Counted from the stretch's first letter, positions 16,294 through 25,567 are shown. The stretch is 64,000 bases of DNA from Gallibacter pasteurianus_A (GCA_963596005.1 CAVBJF010000001.1:124001-188000), one strand, 5' to 3'. Made by a program: numbers and translations. The notes: a model not told the origin generated them from the sequence alone.

Positions 16294-16503
16294 GTGAAAA
16301 AGATATTTATTTTATTAATAAAAGCTTATCAAAAATTCCTCTCTCCTATACTGCCTAAAAGCTGTAGATTTTACCCTACCTGTTCCCAGTATTTTATACA
16401 AGCACTCGAAAAATACGGGGTTTTGAAAGGTAGCTACTTAGGAATAAAAAGGATTTTAAGATGTCATCCTTTTAACCCAGGAGGATATGATCCTTTACCA
16501 TAG
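16294..16503 (+). CDS. yidD: Membrane protein insertion efficiency factor YidD
   Basis: Small amphipathic protein of 69 residues thought to assist YidC-dependent membrane insertion. The motif SCRFYPTCSQYFIQALEKYG and the ending RCHPFNPGGYDPLP are family signatures. It starts at GTG with an AGGAG-like site. It sits between rnpA and yidC, as in most bacteria. Confidence 0.95.
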   Translation: MKKIFILLIKAYQKFLSPILPKSCRFYPTCSQYFIQALEKYGVLKGSYLGIKRILRCHPFNPGGYDPLP

Positions 16504-16520
16504 ACTAATTGGAGGAATAG

Positions 16521-17231
16521 ATGAATACATTTACAGGAATATTTGCAAAGCCTCTCGGTCGTTTACTTGAAGCAATATACAGTGTAGTTGGTAACTATGG
16601 TATATCGCTTATTATAATAACAGTAATAGTAAAGCTTTGTCTTTATCCTTTGTACTTGAAACAGATGAAATCAATGGCGATTACACCTGATGTTCAAAAA
16701 AAGATGAAGCAAATACAGCAAAAGTACGCAAATGACAGAGAAACACTAAATATGAAGACGGCGGAGCTGTATAAGGAGGAAGGTATAAATCCGGCAAGCG
16801 GTTGCTTACCGATGTTGATACAATTACCTATTATATTTGCACTGTTTGCACTTCTTAGAAATCCAATGGCATATATCAGCGACAATACTGTGATGCTAAA
16901 TGCGGTACACGAATCATTTTTATGGATATCTGACCTAAGTCAGGCAGATAGGTGGATACTTCCTATTATAGCCGGGGTATCAACATTTATTTCATACTCT
17001 ATATCTATTAAAAACAGCACATCAGGCCCAAATGAAATGAAGGGTATGATGAAGATGATGAAATACTTTTTCCCGGTAATGATTTTCTTAATGGGTAGAA
17101 CCTTCCCGGCAGGACTAGCTCTTTATTGGTCATTTGGACAGTTTATGCAGATATTCTTCAATATCCATATGGGATCTGTTCGTAAAAAACTAATGGCTGA
17201 AAAAAGCAAAGCAAAGGGAGGTAAGAAATGA
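16521..17231 (+). CDS. yidC: Membrane protein insertase YidC/OxaA
   Basis: Polytopic insertase for inner-membrane proteins, 236 residues, the short Gram-positive type without the large periplasmic domain. It shows about five transmembrane segments, the cytoplasmic coiled-coil with ITPDVQKKMKQIQQKY, and a positively charged tail. No lipobox is seen, unlike Bacillus SpoIIIJ/YqjG. GGAGG precedes the ATG, and the stop overlaps the jag start as ATGA. Confidence 0.95.
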   Translation: MNTFTGIFAKPLGRLLEAIYSVVGNYGISLIIITVIVKLCLYPLYLKQMKSMAITPDVQKKMKQIQQKYANDRETLNMKTAELYKEEGINPASGCLPMLIQLPIIFALFALLRNPMAYISDNTVMLNAVHESFLWISDLSQADRWILPIIAGVSTFISYSISIKNSTSGPNEMKGMMKMMKYFFPVMIFLMGRTFPAGLALYWSFGQFMQIFFNIHMGSVRKKLMAEKSKAKGGKK

Positions 17232-17962
17232 CAGATTTTTCGGAAAAATGGGGGAAAGATGTTGAAATTGCGACAGCCCTTGCACTTGAAGAATTAAAAT
17301 GTTCGCGAGAAGAAGTAGAAGTAATAGTTTTAGAGGAGCCAACACGAGGGTTTTTAGGTATAGGCTCAAAGCTTGCAAAAGTAAGGGTTGAGAAAAAGAA
17401 GCCTATCAAAAGAAAAAAAGAAGAAATAGAAAATAAAAAGGCAGAAGAGAGCGAAATTAAAGTCAATAAAGCTGTCGACACACGGGTACAAAGGCCGGTA
17501 GATTTAAAAGAAGTTAAGGAACATGAGGCACTTGATTTTCTGTTGGAAACAACTAAAAAAATGGGGCTAAGCTTAACTTTTAAGGCTTATTTAGATGATG
17601 CAGGCGATAATATCTATATCGATATAGAGGGCAAGGATGCAGGAGCGATTATAGGCAAGAGAGGCCAAACGCTTGATGCTATTCAATATTTAACAAGTCT
17701 TGTTGTCAATAAAAACAACGAAAAATATTTGAGAGTTGTTCTCGATGCGGAAAATTATAGGGCAAAGAGAGAAAAGACTTTACAGCAGCTGGCGAACAGA
17801 TTAGCAGATAAGGTTGTTAGGACAAAAAAATACGTCAGACTTGAGCCAATGAATCCATACGAGAGAATGGTTATTCATGCGGCACTTGTTGATAACCCAA
17901 ATGTAGTTACGAAAAGCGAGGGCGAGGAGCCTTATAGAAGAATAATAATAACACTAAAATAA
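17228..17962 (+). CDS. jag: RNA-binding protein Jag (KhpB/EloR)
   Basis: RNA-binding protein linked to cell elongation and division in Gram-positive bacteria, often paired with KhpA. Of 244 residues, 1-55 form the Jag-N domain (EPTRGFLGIGSKLAKV). A charged Lys/Glu linker follows, then a KH domain (DAGAIIGKRGQTLDAIQYL, about 137-155) and an R3H domain with RLEPMNPYERMVIH at the end. It overlaps yidC by 4 bp and closes the rpmH operon before a strong terminator. Confidence 0.94.
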   Translation: MTDFSEKWGKDVEIATALALEELKCSREEVEVIVLEEPTRGFLGIGSKLAKVRVEKKKPIKRKKEEIENKKAEESEIKVNKAVDTRVQRPVDLKEVKEHEALDFLLETTKKMGLSLTFKAYLDDAGDNIYIDIEGKDAGAIIGKRGQTLDAIQYLTSLVVNKNNEKYLRVVLDAENYRAKREKTLQQLANRLADKVVRTKKYVRLEPMNPYERMVIHAALVDNPNVVTKSEGEEPYRRIIITLK

Positions 17963-17967
17963 AAGTT

Positions 17968-17989
17968 GCCCGTGTTTTCACGGGCTTTT
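17968..17989 (+). terminator. Terminator after jag
   Basis: GCCCGTG-TTTT-CACGGGC (17968-17985) followed by TTTTA. The next gene, mnmE, begins 20 bp later with no visible promoter, so some read-through is likely. Confidence 0.85.
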
Positions 17990-18009
17990 AATTTATTTGA
18001 GGGAAGCAG

Positions 18010-19392
18010 ATGGACAAGACAATTGCAGCGATATCAACGGCTATAGGAGAAGGCGGTATAGGAATTGTACGCATAAGTGGCGAGAAATCATTGGAAATTC
18101 TAAAAAAAATTTTCAAGACGAAAAGCGAAGTACAAAATAGGAGAATGACATATGGGAATATCGTAAATCCTAAAACTCTTGAAGTGGTGGATGAGGTTTT
18201 GGCAGTATATATGAAAGGACCTCACACTTATACATGCGAAGATGTCGTAGAGATAAATTGCCATGGAGGAGTGGTGCCGCTTCAAAAAACTCTTGCGCTT
18301 GTGCTTCAAAACGGAGCAAGGATGGCAGAAAGAGGCGAATTTACAAAGCGTGCTTTTTTAAATGGCAGGCTTGATCTTTCTCAGGCAGAGGCAGTAATAG
18401 ATATAATAAAAGCAAGAACCGATAAAACGTTTGAGGTTGCGATTTCTCAGCTCGAAGGGAAATTTTCGAAGCAAATAAAGAATTTGCGTAACGGGCTTGT
18501 TGATATCCTTGTTGACATAACAGTAAATATTGATTATCCGGACGAGGATATAGAGGAGATCATATATAGCGATCTTGCAAAAAAAATAGAAGAGATAAAG
18601 GGGAAAATAGATGCACTTATTTCCACTAAAAAAACCGGTAGGATATTGCGTGATGGGCTAAAAATAGCAATAGTAGGCAAGCCCAATGTGGGGAAAAGCA
18701 GTCTTTTAAATATGCTTCTAAATGAAAATAGGGCGATAGTTACCGCCATACCGGGCACAACAAGGGATATTATAGAGGAAAGCATCAATATAAACGGGGT
18801 TCCCGTCATTTTGACAGATACTGCGGGGATAAGACAGACAAATGATGCGATAGAAAAGATTGGAATAGAAAAGAGCAAAGAGAGTTTTAATAATGCGGAC
18901 ATTATAATCTTTATGATTGATGCTTCAAATGGAATAGAGGCAGAAGATAAAGAAATAGCTTCTTATATTGGCGAGAGGAAAGCGATAATACTTTTAAATA
19001 AAATAGATGTAAAAAACACAGGAATATCAGATATAGAGAAGACGCTACAAGAACTTCTTCCTGACAAAAAAAATGTGACAATGATAAGGTCTTCAATGGT
19101 AGAAGGACTTGGCATAAATGAGCTTACGAAGACAATTGAAGAGTTTGTATATCAGGGCAATATAATTAGAGGAGAAAGCCTAATCGTGAGCAACGCAAGG
19201 CAAATGCAGCTTTTAGATGATGGAAGTAATGCTCTCTCTGATGCGCTTACAATGATAAGAGCAGATGAAGCTCTCGAGTTTATAGAAGTTGATGTAAAAA
19301 AAGCATATGATAAACTCGGCGAGATAGTAGGCGAAACTGTTTCAGATAATATTATAAATGAAGTTTTTAAGAGATTTTGCTTAGGAAAATAA
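18010..19392 (+). CDS. mnmE: tRNA modification GTPase MnmE
   Basis: With MnmG it makes the 5-carboxymethylaminomethyl modification of wobble U34 in several tRNAs. The 460 residues contain an N-terminal folate-binding domain and a helical domain holding the inserted G domain. G1 is GKPNVGKSSL, G3 DTAGI and G4 NKID. The protein ends in the catalytic tail CLGK. GAGGG precedes the ATG. It is followed by mnmG and rsmG in the usual order. Confidence 0.97.
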   Translation: MDKTIAAISTAIGEGGIGIVRISGEKSLEILKKIFKTKSEVQNRRMTYGNIVNPKTLEVVDEVLAVYMKGPHTYTCEDVVEINCHGGVVPLQKTLALVLQNGARMAERGEFTKRAFLNGRLDLSQAEAVIDIIKARTDKTFEVAISQLEGKFSKQIKNLRNGLVDILVDITVNIDYPDEDIEEIIYSDLAKKIEEIKGKIDALISTKKTGRILRDGLKIAIVGKPNVGKSSLLNMLLNENRAIVTAIPGTTRDIIEESININGVPVILTDTAGIRQTNDAIEKIGIEKSKESFNNADIIIFMIDASNGIEAEDKEIASYIGERKAIILLNKIDVKNTGISDIEKTLQELLPDKKNVTMIRSSMVEGLGINELTKTIEEFVYQGNIIRGESLIVSNARQMQLLDDGSNALSDALTMIRADEALEFIEVDVKKAYDKLGEIVGETVSDNIINEVFKRFCLGK

Positions 19393-19435
19393 AAAGGAAA
19401 CCAGAGGGGAAACCTAAATAGGAGGGAACCACTTT

Positions 19436-21316
19436 ATGACATATGAACTTGGTGCATATGATGTGATAGTAATAGGAGCAGGTCACGCCGGTTGCGAAGC
19501 GGCTTTAGCTTCTGCGCGTATGGGAAAGAAGACGCTTATATGTGCTATAAATTTAGAGTCAATTGCGATGATGCCATGCAATCCATCGATTGGCGGTACA
19601 GGCAAAGGACAACTCGTGCGAGAAATAGATGCGCTTGGTGGCGAGATGGGCATCAATATTGATAAGACTTTTATACAAAGCAAGATGCTAAATACAAGAA
19701 AAGGACCGGCTGTGCATTCTCTAAGATGTCAAGCGGATAAGCAGGCATATCATCAAGAAATGAAAAAGACGCTTGAAGAAACAGAGAATTTAGATATTAA
19801 GCAAACAGAGGTTATAGACATAATTACTGAGGACGGAAAAGCTTGCGGCATTTTGACAGCGACGAATGCTATTTATAGGGCAAAGGTGGTTATAATAGCG
19901 ACCGGGACTTTCTTGCGAGGCAAAATTTTTATAGGGGAGGCTTCATTTATGAGTGGGCCAAATGGTTTGGCGCCCTCTATAACTCTTGCAGACAATCTAA
20001 AAAAACACGGACTTACAATGCGAAGATTTAAAACGGGTACACCGGCAAGGGCACTTGCAAAAAGTCTTGATTATTCTAAAATGCAGGAGGAAAGGGGCGA
20101 TTCCAATGTCGTGCCATTTTCTTTTATGAACGAAGAACTAAAAAAGGAGCAAATTTCGTGTTGGCTTACATATACAAATGAAGAGACACACGAAATTATA
20201 AGAAAAAATTTTGGAAGATCAGCACTTTTTGGGGGAGAGATTGAAGGAATAGGGCCAAGATATTGCCCGTCTATCGAGGATAAAGTAAATAGATTTGCCG
20301 ATAAAAAGAGGCACCAGACATTTATAGAACCGGAAGGCCTAAACACAGACGAAATGTATATACAAGGGATGAGTTCGTCACTTCCGGAAGATGTACAACT
20401 TGAGTTTTACAAGACGATCCCCGGGCTCGAAAATTTGAGGATAACAAGACCGGCATATGCGATAGAATACGACTCGATAGATCCGTTGACATTAAAAATA
20501 AATCTTGAATCACGAATTATAGAAAACCTTTTTTGCGCCGGCCAGTTTAATGGTAGCTCCGGATACGAGGAAGCGGCAGCACAGGGTCTTATGGCGGGTA
20601 TCAATGCGGTTTTAAAGATTGATAAAAAATTGCCATTTATTCTTGACAGAAGCGAGGCTTATATTGGCGTTCTAATCGACGATTTGGTGTTCAAAGGTAC
20701 TAATGAGCCTTACAGAATTATGACCAGCAGAGCGGAATATAGGCTCATTCTGAGGCAAGACAATGCAGATATGCGTTTGACAGAGAAGGGATATGCGCTA
20801 GGGCTTGTAACAAATGCAAGATATGACAAATATTTACAGAAAAAAGAGGCGGTGACAAAGGAGATGGAGCGCTTACAAAATACGTTTGTCGTTCCAAGCG
20901 AAGTAGCGGATTTTTTAGAAAAAAACAAAACTGCTCCGCTTAAGAATAAAAGCACGCTCGCGGAACTTTTAAAGAGGCCGGGAATAACATATGAAGCCTT
21001 GCAGGAGATAGATAAGGAGCCTCACAAATTGAGCGGCCACGCCGCAACACAGCTTGAGGTGCAACTCAAGTACAGCGGATATATAGAAAAACAGCTGGCA
21101 CAGATTAAAAAGTTCAAAAAACTTGAAAATAAGCAGCTACCTGCGGAGATAGAATATTCTAAAATAGAAGGCTTGCGTATAGAGGCAAGACAAAAACTCG
21201 ATGCTTTGAAACCAACTTCTGTTGGACAGGCCTCGAGAATAAGCGGGGTTTCGCCGGCTGATATCAATGTACTTCTTATATGGTTAGAAAGGGAGAAGAG
21301 AGCGAAAAATGCTTGA
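19436..21316 (+). CDS. mnmG: tRNA modification enzyme MnmG (GidA)
   Basis: FAD-dependent partner of MnmE in wobble-uridine modification. The 626 residues begin with the dinucleotide-binding motif VIGAGHAGCEAALASARMG and carry the signatures MPCNPSIGGTGKGQLVRE and GQFNGSSGYEEAAAQG. The C-terminal helical domain binds MnmE. AGGAGGG precedes the ATG. The last 8 bp overlap rsmG, so the pair is coupled. Confidence 0.97.
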   Translation: MTYELGAYDVIVIGAGHAGCEAALASARMGKKTLICAINLESIAMMPCNPSIGGTGKGQLVREIDALGGEMGINIDKTFIQSKMLNTRKGPAVHSLRCQADKQAYHQEMKKTLEETENLDIKQTEVIDIITEDGKACGILTATNAIYRAKVVIIATGTFLRGKIFIGEASFMSGPNGLAPSITLADNLKKHGLTMRRFKTGTPARALAKSLDYSKMQEERGDSNVVPFSFMNEELKKEQISCWLTYTNEETHEIIRKNFGRSALFGGEIEGIGPRYCPSIEDKVNRFADKKRHQTFIEPEGLNTDEMYIQGMSSSLPEDVQLEFYKTIPGLENLRITRPAYAIEYDSIDPLTLKINLESRIIENLFCAGQFNGSSGYEEAAAQGLMAGINAVLKIDKKLPFILDRSEAYIGVLIDDLVFKGTNEPYRIMTSRAEYRLILRQDNADMRLTEKGYALGLVTNARYDKYLQKKEAVTKEMERLQNTFVVPSEVADFLEKNKTAPLKNKSTLAELLKRPGITYEALQEIDKEPHKLSGHAATQLEVQLKYSGYIEKQLAQIKKFKKLENKQLPAEIEYSKIEGLRIEARQKLDALKPTSVGQASRISGVSPADINVLLIWLEREKRAKNA

Positions 21317-22022
21317 ACAAATAGCGGAAAAACTGTCAGAGGGCAAAGACGAGAGAGAGGCAGAGGGGAAACTCGACCTTCTTATGTCTTATATGCACGA
21401 GATTTTATCATGGAATGAAAAGGTTAATTTAACAAGCATAACAGACGAACAAGAGTTTTTAAGGAAGCATATTTTAGATTCGCTTTTGATCGTGGAAGAA
21501 GAAAGCTATAGAGATGCAAAGACGATAATAGATGTCGGCACAGGTGCAGGTTTCCCGGGAGTCCCGCTTGCAGTAATGAGCCCTGAAAAGGAAGTAGTCT
21601 TACTTGACTCCTTAAAAAAGAGGCTTGATATAATAGAGGAGATAACAAGCAAACTTGGAATAATGAATATTAAAATATGCCATAAAAGAGCAGAGGATGC
21701 CGGTAGAGATGGTGCTATGAGAGAAAATTTTGACTTGTGCGTTTCGAGAGCTGTTGCAAGGATGCCGGCATTAGTAGAGCTATGTTTGCCGCTCGTAAAG
21801 AAAGACGGAACTTTTATAGCATACAAGGGACCGTCCGTTCACGAGGAGGTTAAAGAGGCAGAAAAAGCGATAACGACCTTAGGCGGCACAGATTTAAAAA
21901 TTGTAAAACCGGCGGAGCAACCGGCAGAAAACCACACTTTAGTGTTAATTAAAAAAGGAGAGCTGACCCCTCGAAAATACCCGAGAAAAGCGGGAGAACC
22001 TAGCAAAAAACCGATATTATGA
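21309..22022 (+). CDS. rsmG: 16S rRNA (guanine-527-N7)-methyltransferase RsmG (GidB)
   Basis: SAM-dependent enzyme that methylates G527 of 16S rRNA; loss gives low-level streptomycin resistance in other bacteria. The 237 residues contain the SAM motif DVGTGAGFPGVPLAV near residue 75 and an N-terminal LTSI block. It overlaps mnmG by 8 bp. The parS palindrome follows the stop by 6 bp. Confidence 0.95.
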   Translation: MLEQIAEKLSEGKDEREAEGKLDLLMSYMHEILSWNEKVNLTSITDEQEFLRKHILDSLLIVEEESYRDAKTIIDVGTGAGFPGVPLAVMSPEKEVVLLDSLKKRLDIIEEITSKLGIMNIKICHKRAEDAGRDGAMRENFDLCVSRAVARMPALVELCLPLVKKDGTFIAYKGPSVHEEVKEAEKAITTLGGTDLKIVKPAEQPAENHTLVLIKKGELTPRKYPRKAGEPSKKPIL

Positions 22023-22028
22023 GATGGC

Positions 22029-22062
22029 AAATAGGAATGTTTCACGTGAAACATTCCTATTT
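22029..22062. promoter_or_regulatory. parS centromere site within a 34-bp palindrome
   Basis: 22038-22053 reads TGTTTCACGTGAAACA, the conserved chromosomal parS sequence bound by ParB. The inverted symmetry continues for 9 bp on each side, so 22029-22062 is a perfect 34-bp palindrome. It lies between rsmG and parA. No T run follows, so a role as terminator is doubtful. Confidence 0.95.
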
Positions 22063-22160
22063 ATTTGGGAGGGGAAGTCCGGTTTTTTTGTTTTATTTGT
22101 TTTAAAAAAATGCACAAGGGTGTATAATCAAAGTATACATAATAAATTAAGGAGGTTCTT

Positions 22161-22934
22161 ATGGGCAAGGCCATAGCGATATTCAACCAAAAGGGAGGAG
22201 TAGGCAAAACTACGACAAACATCAATCTTGCAGCATGTTTGGCTAAGAAAGGCAAAAAGATATTGCTTTTAGACATAGATCCGCAAGGAAACACAACAAG
22301 CGGGCTTGGAGTTGATAAGAGGTCGATAGAGTATTCTACATATGAGCTTTTGATTGAAAAGGATTTTGAAACAAGAAGAGCAATTATAAAAACCGATACA
22401 GAAGGGCTTGATTTGATACCGGCAAGCGTTAGTTTAGCCGGGGCAGAGGTAGAACTGGTAAATGTAAAAGGCAGAGAGAAAAGACTAAAAAAAGCTCTCG
22501 ACAAAGTGAAAAAAAGTTATGATTACATATTTATTGATTGTCCGCCTTCTCTAGGACTGCTCACAGTAAATTCGCTTACAGCTGTGGATTCGGTACTTAT
22601 ACCGATACAGTGCGAATTCTATGCGCTGGAAGGTGTGGCGCAGCTGATGAACACTATAGAAATAGTAAAAAATAATTTAAATGAAGATCTTTCTATAGAG
22701 GGCGTTATACTTAGCATGTTCGATGGTAGGACAAACCTTTCGATACAAGTTGTAGAAGAAGTAAAAAAATACTTTAAAGAAAAGGTTTATACAACTGTTA
22801 TACCAAGGAATGTAAGGCTTGCAGAAGCTCCAAGCTATGGGCTTCCTATAGTTGAGTATGATTCGAGATCGACGGGTGCAGAAGCCTATAGAGAGTTTGC
22901 AGATGAGTTTTTAGCAGTGGAAGGAGCAAGATGA
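22161..22934 (+). CDS. parA: Chromosome partitioning ATPase ParA/Soj
   Basis: Walker-type ATPase that drives segregation of origin regions with ParB and, in Bacillus, regulates DnaA. The 257 residues show the deviant Walker A KGGVGKTTTNINLAA, Walker A' DIDPQGNTTSGLG and Walker B IFIDCPPSLG. GGAGG precedes the ATG, and a TATAAT at 22123-22128 is a possible -10 with no good -35. It sits 98 bp after the parS palindrome and is followed one base later by parB. Confidence 0.96.
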   Translation: MGKAIAIFNQKGGVGKTTTNINLAACLAKKGKKILLLDIDPQGNTTSGLGVDKRSIEYSTYELLIEKDFETRRAIIKTDTEGLDLIPASVSLAGAEVELVNVKGREKRLKKALDKVKKSYDYIFIDCPPSLGLLTVNSLTAVDSVLIPIQCEFYALEGVAQLMNTIEIVKNNLNEDLSIEGVILSMFDGRTNLSIQVVEEVKKYFKEKVYTTVIPRNVRLAEAPSYGLPIVEYDSRSTGAEAYREFADEFLAVEGAR

Positions 22935-22935
22935 T

Positions 22936-23811
22936 ATGGCACAGAGGAAAAAAGGATTGGGCAGAGGGCTTGATTCGCTAATTATAAATACAGACATTCC
23001 ATTGCAGGCAACAGACGAAAGCGTCATTGAGGGATTACAGCAAATAAATATAAATGAGATAAAACCAAACGAAAATCAGCCACGAAAAGTTTTTGATAAG
23101 GCGAAAATAAAGGAGCTTGCTGACTCGATCAAAGAGCACGGAGTTATACAGCCTATAGTTGTTCGAAAGACAAAGACAGGCTATGAGATTGTCGCAGGAG
23201 AAAGAAGATGGAGAGCGGCAAGAGAGGCAGGTTTGACGGAGGCGCCGTGTATAGTAAGAGAGCTTAGTGATGAGCAAAATATGCTTTTTGCGATCATCGA
23301 AAACATGCAAAGGGAAGACTTAAACCCCGTAGAAGAAGCTGAAGGGCTTGAGAGAATGATAAAAAGCTTTGGCTTAACGCAGGCGGAAGTGTCAAAAAGC
23401 GTGGGCAAAAGCAGACCTTATATTACAAATTGCTTGAGACTTTTGAAGCTACCGGCGGAAGTAAAAGAAATGATGGCAGCAAAGCAAATTTCGGCAGGGC
23501 ATGCAAGAGCTCTTTTAAATATAGGAGACGAAAGGAAAAAGATAGAAATAGCAAAGCGTATAGTAAAGGAAGGTTTATCTGTTAGAGACATAGAGAAGCT
23601 GGCGAGTGAGAAAGAGAAAATAAAAAGAGGGCATCCTGCGAAAAGAAGTAAGAAATCAGCCGATGTACAGATTATCGAGAGGGAATTAAAAGAGATAATA
23701 GGAACAAAAGTAAATATAAATGAAGCCGGCAAAAAGAGCTCTGTGGAAATAGAGTGCCATAGCGAAGAAGAACTCGAAAGAATTATAGAGCTTTTAAGAA
23801 CTTTAAAATAA
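22936..23811 (+). CDS. parB: Chromosome partitioning protein ParB/Spo0J
   Basis: CTPase clamp that loads at parS and spreads along DNA. The 291 residues begin with KKGLGRGLDSLI (the ParA-stimulating N-terminus). The ParB N domain follows with the CTP-binding GERRWRAAREAGL near residue 95, then a helix-turn-helix (TQAEVSKSVGKSRPYITNCLRLL) and a C-terminal dimerization domain. The gene starts one base after parA. Its target parS lies just upstream of parA. Confidence 0.96.
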   Translation: MAQRKKGLGRGLDSLIINTDIPLQATDESVIEGLQQININEIKPNENQPRKVFDKAKIKELADSIKEHGVIQPIVVRKTKTGYEIVAGERRWRAAREAGLTEAPCIVRELSDEQNMLFAIIENMQREDLNPVEEAEGLERMIKSFGLTQAEVSKSVGKSRPYITNCLRLLKLPAEVKEMMAAKQISAGHARALLNIGDERKKIEIAKRIVKEGLSVRDIEKLASEKEKIKRGHPAKRSKKSADVQIIERELKEIIGTKVNINEAGKKSSVEIECHSEEELERIIELLRTLK

Positions 23812-23846
23812 AGGGAATGCTGATAGAAAGCGAAGAAGGAACGAAT

Positions 23847-24479
23847 ATGACAAGTTTGATGATAGATATGTCAATAAGGGAATATATGGAAATTCTAAGA
23901 ACCGACGCGCCTGCACCGGGCGGCGGGGGCGTGAGTGGCATAGGGGCAACACAAGGCGTTGCCTTAACACTCATGGTGACGGAGCTAACAATAGGAAAAG
24001 AAAAATATAAGGAAGTAAGGGCACTAAACGAAAAGGTGAGAGAAGAGTGCCTAAATTTATATAAAAAGCTGCTTTTAGCAGCAGATGAGGATAAAGAAAC
24101 TTTTTTGGAATTGTCAAAGGCATACAAGTTGCCAAAGGAGACAGAGGAGCAAAAGGAAACAAAAAGGAGAAAACTTGGGGAGGCTTCTTTAGGGGCAACA
24201 AGAGCTCCATTTAGTGTGATGGAGCTTTCGCTTGAGGCGATAAGACAAACAGATAAATTGGTTGGGAAATCAAATAAAATGGCATCAAGCGATCTGGGAG
24301 TAGCGGCCATCAATTTGTATTCGGCGTGCAAAAGTGCGTGGCTAAATGTCAAAATAAATTTGCCGTATTTAAACGACATTGAAAAAGCCAAAAATTTCCA
24401 AATCAAAGGAGAAGAGATTTTAAAGGAGGCAAAAGAGCTGTCAGATAGTATATATAAAAAAGTTGAGGAAAACCTATGA
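23847..24479 (+). CDS. fchA: Formiminotetrahydrofolate cyclodeaminase / methenyl-THF cyclohydrolase family
   Basis: Small all-helical folate enzyme of the FTCD_C family: it either releases ammonia from 5-formimino-THF or hydrolyses methenyl-THF. The key turn TDAPAPGGGGVSGIGATQG lies near the N-terminus, the expected place. I start at 23847 (MTSLMIDMS), with AAGGA 6 nt upstream; the ATG at 23817 has a poorly spaced site. It overlaps the next gene by 4 bp (ATGA). Together the two encode what is one bifunctional protein in animals. The gene sits behind parB. Confidence 0.85.
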   Translation: MTSLMIDMSIREYMEILRTDAPAPGGGGVSGIGATQGVALTLMVTELTIGKEKYKEVRALNEKVREECLNLYKKLLLAADEDKETFLELSKAYKLPKETEEQKETKRRKLGEASLGATRAPFSVMELSLEAIRQTDKLVGKSNKMASSDLGVAAINLYSACKSAWLNVKINLPYLNDIEKAKNFQIKGEEILKEAKELSDSIYKKVEENL

Positions 24480-25369
24480 CAGAGAAGCTAATTGAGAGTA
24501 TTCCGAACATAAGCGAGGGGCGAGACTCTGCAGTTGTCGAAAAGATAGTAGATGCTGTTAGGCAAGCGAGAGGATGCAAACTTCTTGAATATAGTATGGA
24601 TGCGGACCATAATAGGTCGGTTATAACATATGTTGGGGATAAAAATGCCGTAAAAACAGCAAGCATAGAAATTGCGAAGAGAGCTTCTGAGTTAATAGAT
24701 TTAAGAAAGCATAAAGGCGAGCATCCTAGGATAGGCGCAGTTGATGTGATGCCATTTGTGCCAATTAAAAATATTACTAAGGAAGACTGCATTAGCCTTT
24801 CGGAGGAAGTTGGCAAAGAGATTTCCGAAAAACTTGATATTCCTGTATATTTGTATGAGGAATCAGCAAGGACACCGGAGCGTAAAAATCTTGCAGAGAT
24901 TAGAAAAGGTGGCTTTGAGGGTTTAAATTCGAAAATAAAAACAGCGATGTGGACGCCGGATTTTGGGAGAAAAGAGGCGCATAAAAGTGCAGGAGCTATA
25001 GTTGTAGGTGCACGAAAACCTCTTATAGCCTTTAATATAATTCTTGACAGCGACGACTTAAATCTTGCGAAGATGATAAGTAGTGAGATAAGAGAAAGAG
25101 ACGGCGGTCTAAAAGGGGTAAAGGCATTAGGGATGTGGTTAGACACGATAGGTAGGGCGCAAGTTTCGATGAATCTTACAGACTATACGCAAACATCAAT
25201 GTATGATGTTTTTGAACAAGTGAAAAAAAAGAGCAAAAAATACGATATCAAGATCTTAGGCACAGAACTTATCGGGTTGGTGCCAAGGAACGCTGTAGAC
25301 GAAAAAAGAGGAGAAAAAATAGGCATGCCTGCAATCGATACGGCAAAAATTATCGAAAATTTGATATAG
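24476..25369 (+). CDS. ftcD: Glutamate formimidoyltransferase
   Basis: Transfers the formimino group from N-formimino-L-glutamate to tetrahydrofolate in histidine breakdown. The 297 residues match the transferase half of FTCD: ESIPNISEGRD at the start, DADHNRSVITYVG near residue 43, and HPRIGAVDVMPFVPI around residue 84. It is coupled by ATGA overlap to the cyclodeaminase gene upstream, so the two steps are made together. No hut genes are in the window. The unit is followed by tRNA-Glu. Confidence 0.92.
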   Translation: MTEKLIESIPNISEGRDSAVVEKIVDAVRQARGCKLLEYSMDADHNRSVITYVGDKNAVKTASIEIAKRASELIDLRKHKGEHPRIGAVDVMPFVPIKNITKEDCISLSEEVGKEISEKLDIPVYLYEESARTPERKNLAEIRKGGFEGLNSKIKTAMWTPDFGRKEAHKSAGAIVVGARKPLIAFNIILDSDDLNLAKMISSEIRERDGGLKGVKALGMWLDTIGRAQVSMNLTDYTQTSMYDVFEQVKKKSKKYDIKILGTELIGLVPRNAVDEKRGEKIGMPAIDTAKIIENLI

Positions 25370-25418
25370 AGATACAAAAGCATAAAAATTAGGGGTAGCA
25401 TTATATCGCAAAATCTTA

Positions 25419-25424
25419 TATAAT
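25419..25424 (+). promoter_or_regulatory. -10 of the tRNA-Glu gene
   Basis: TATAAT ends 32 bp ahead of the mature tRNA. No convincing -35 is seen. Confidence 0.45.
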
Positions 25425-25456
25425 AAACCACGGTACCGCATAAATGGTGAGCATGT

Positions 25457-25531
25457 GCTCCTATAGTCTAATGGTTAGGACATCGGGTTCTCATCTCGAC
25501 GATCTCGGTTCGACTCCGGGTAGGAGTACCA
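25457..25531 (+). tRNA. tRNA-Glu (anticodon CTC)
   Basis: Folds into a full cloverleaf: acceptor GCTCCTA/TAGGAGT (G1-U72 wobble), D stem GTCT, anticodon loop TTCTCAT with anticodon CTC, T arm CTCGG-TTCGACT-CCGGG, discriminator A and an encoded CCA at 25529-25531. It reads GAG codons. Confidence 0.95.
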
Positions 25532-25540
25532 AAACAAAAA

Positions 25541-25567
25541 GCCCTGCACATAGTGCAGGGCTTTTTT
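25541..25567. terminator. Bidirectional terminator between two convergent tRNA genes
   Basis: GCCCTGCAC-ATA-GTGCAGGGC (25541-25561), preceded by five A and followed by six T residues. It can end both the tRNA-Glu and the facing tRNA-Arg transcript. The last T of the tail is also the first base of the tRNA-Arg CCA complement. Confidence 0.9.
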
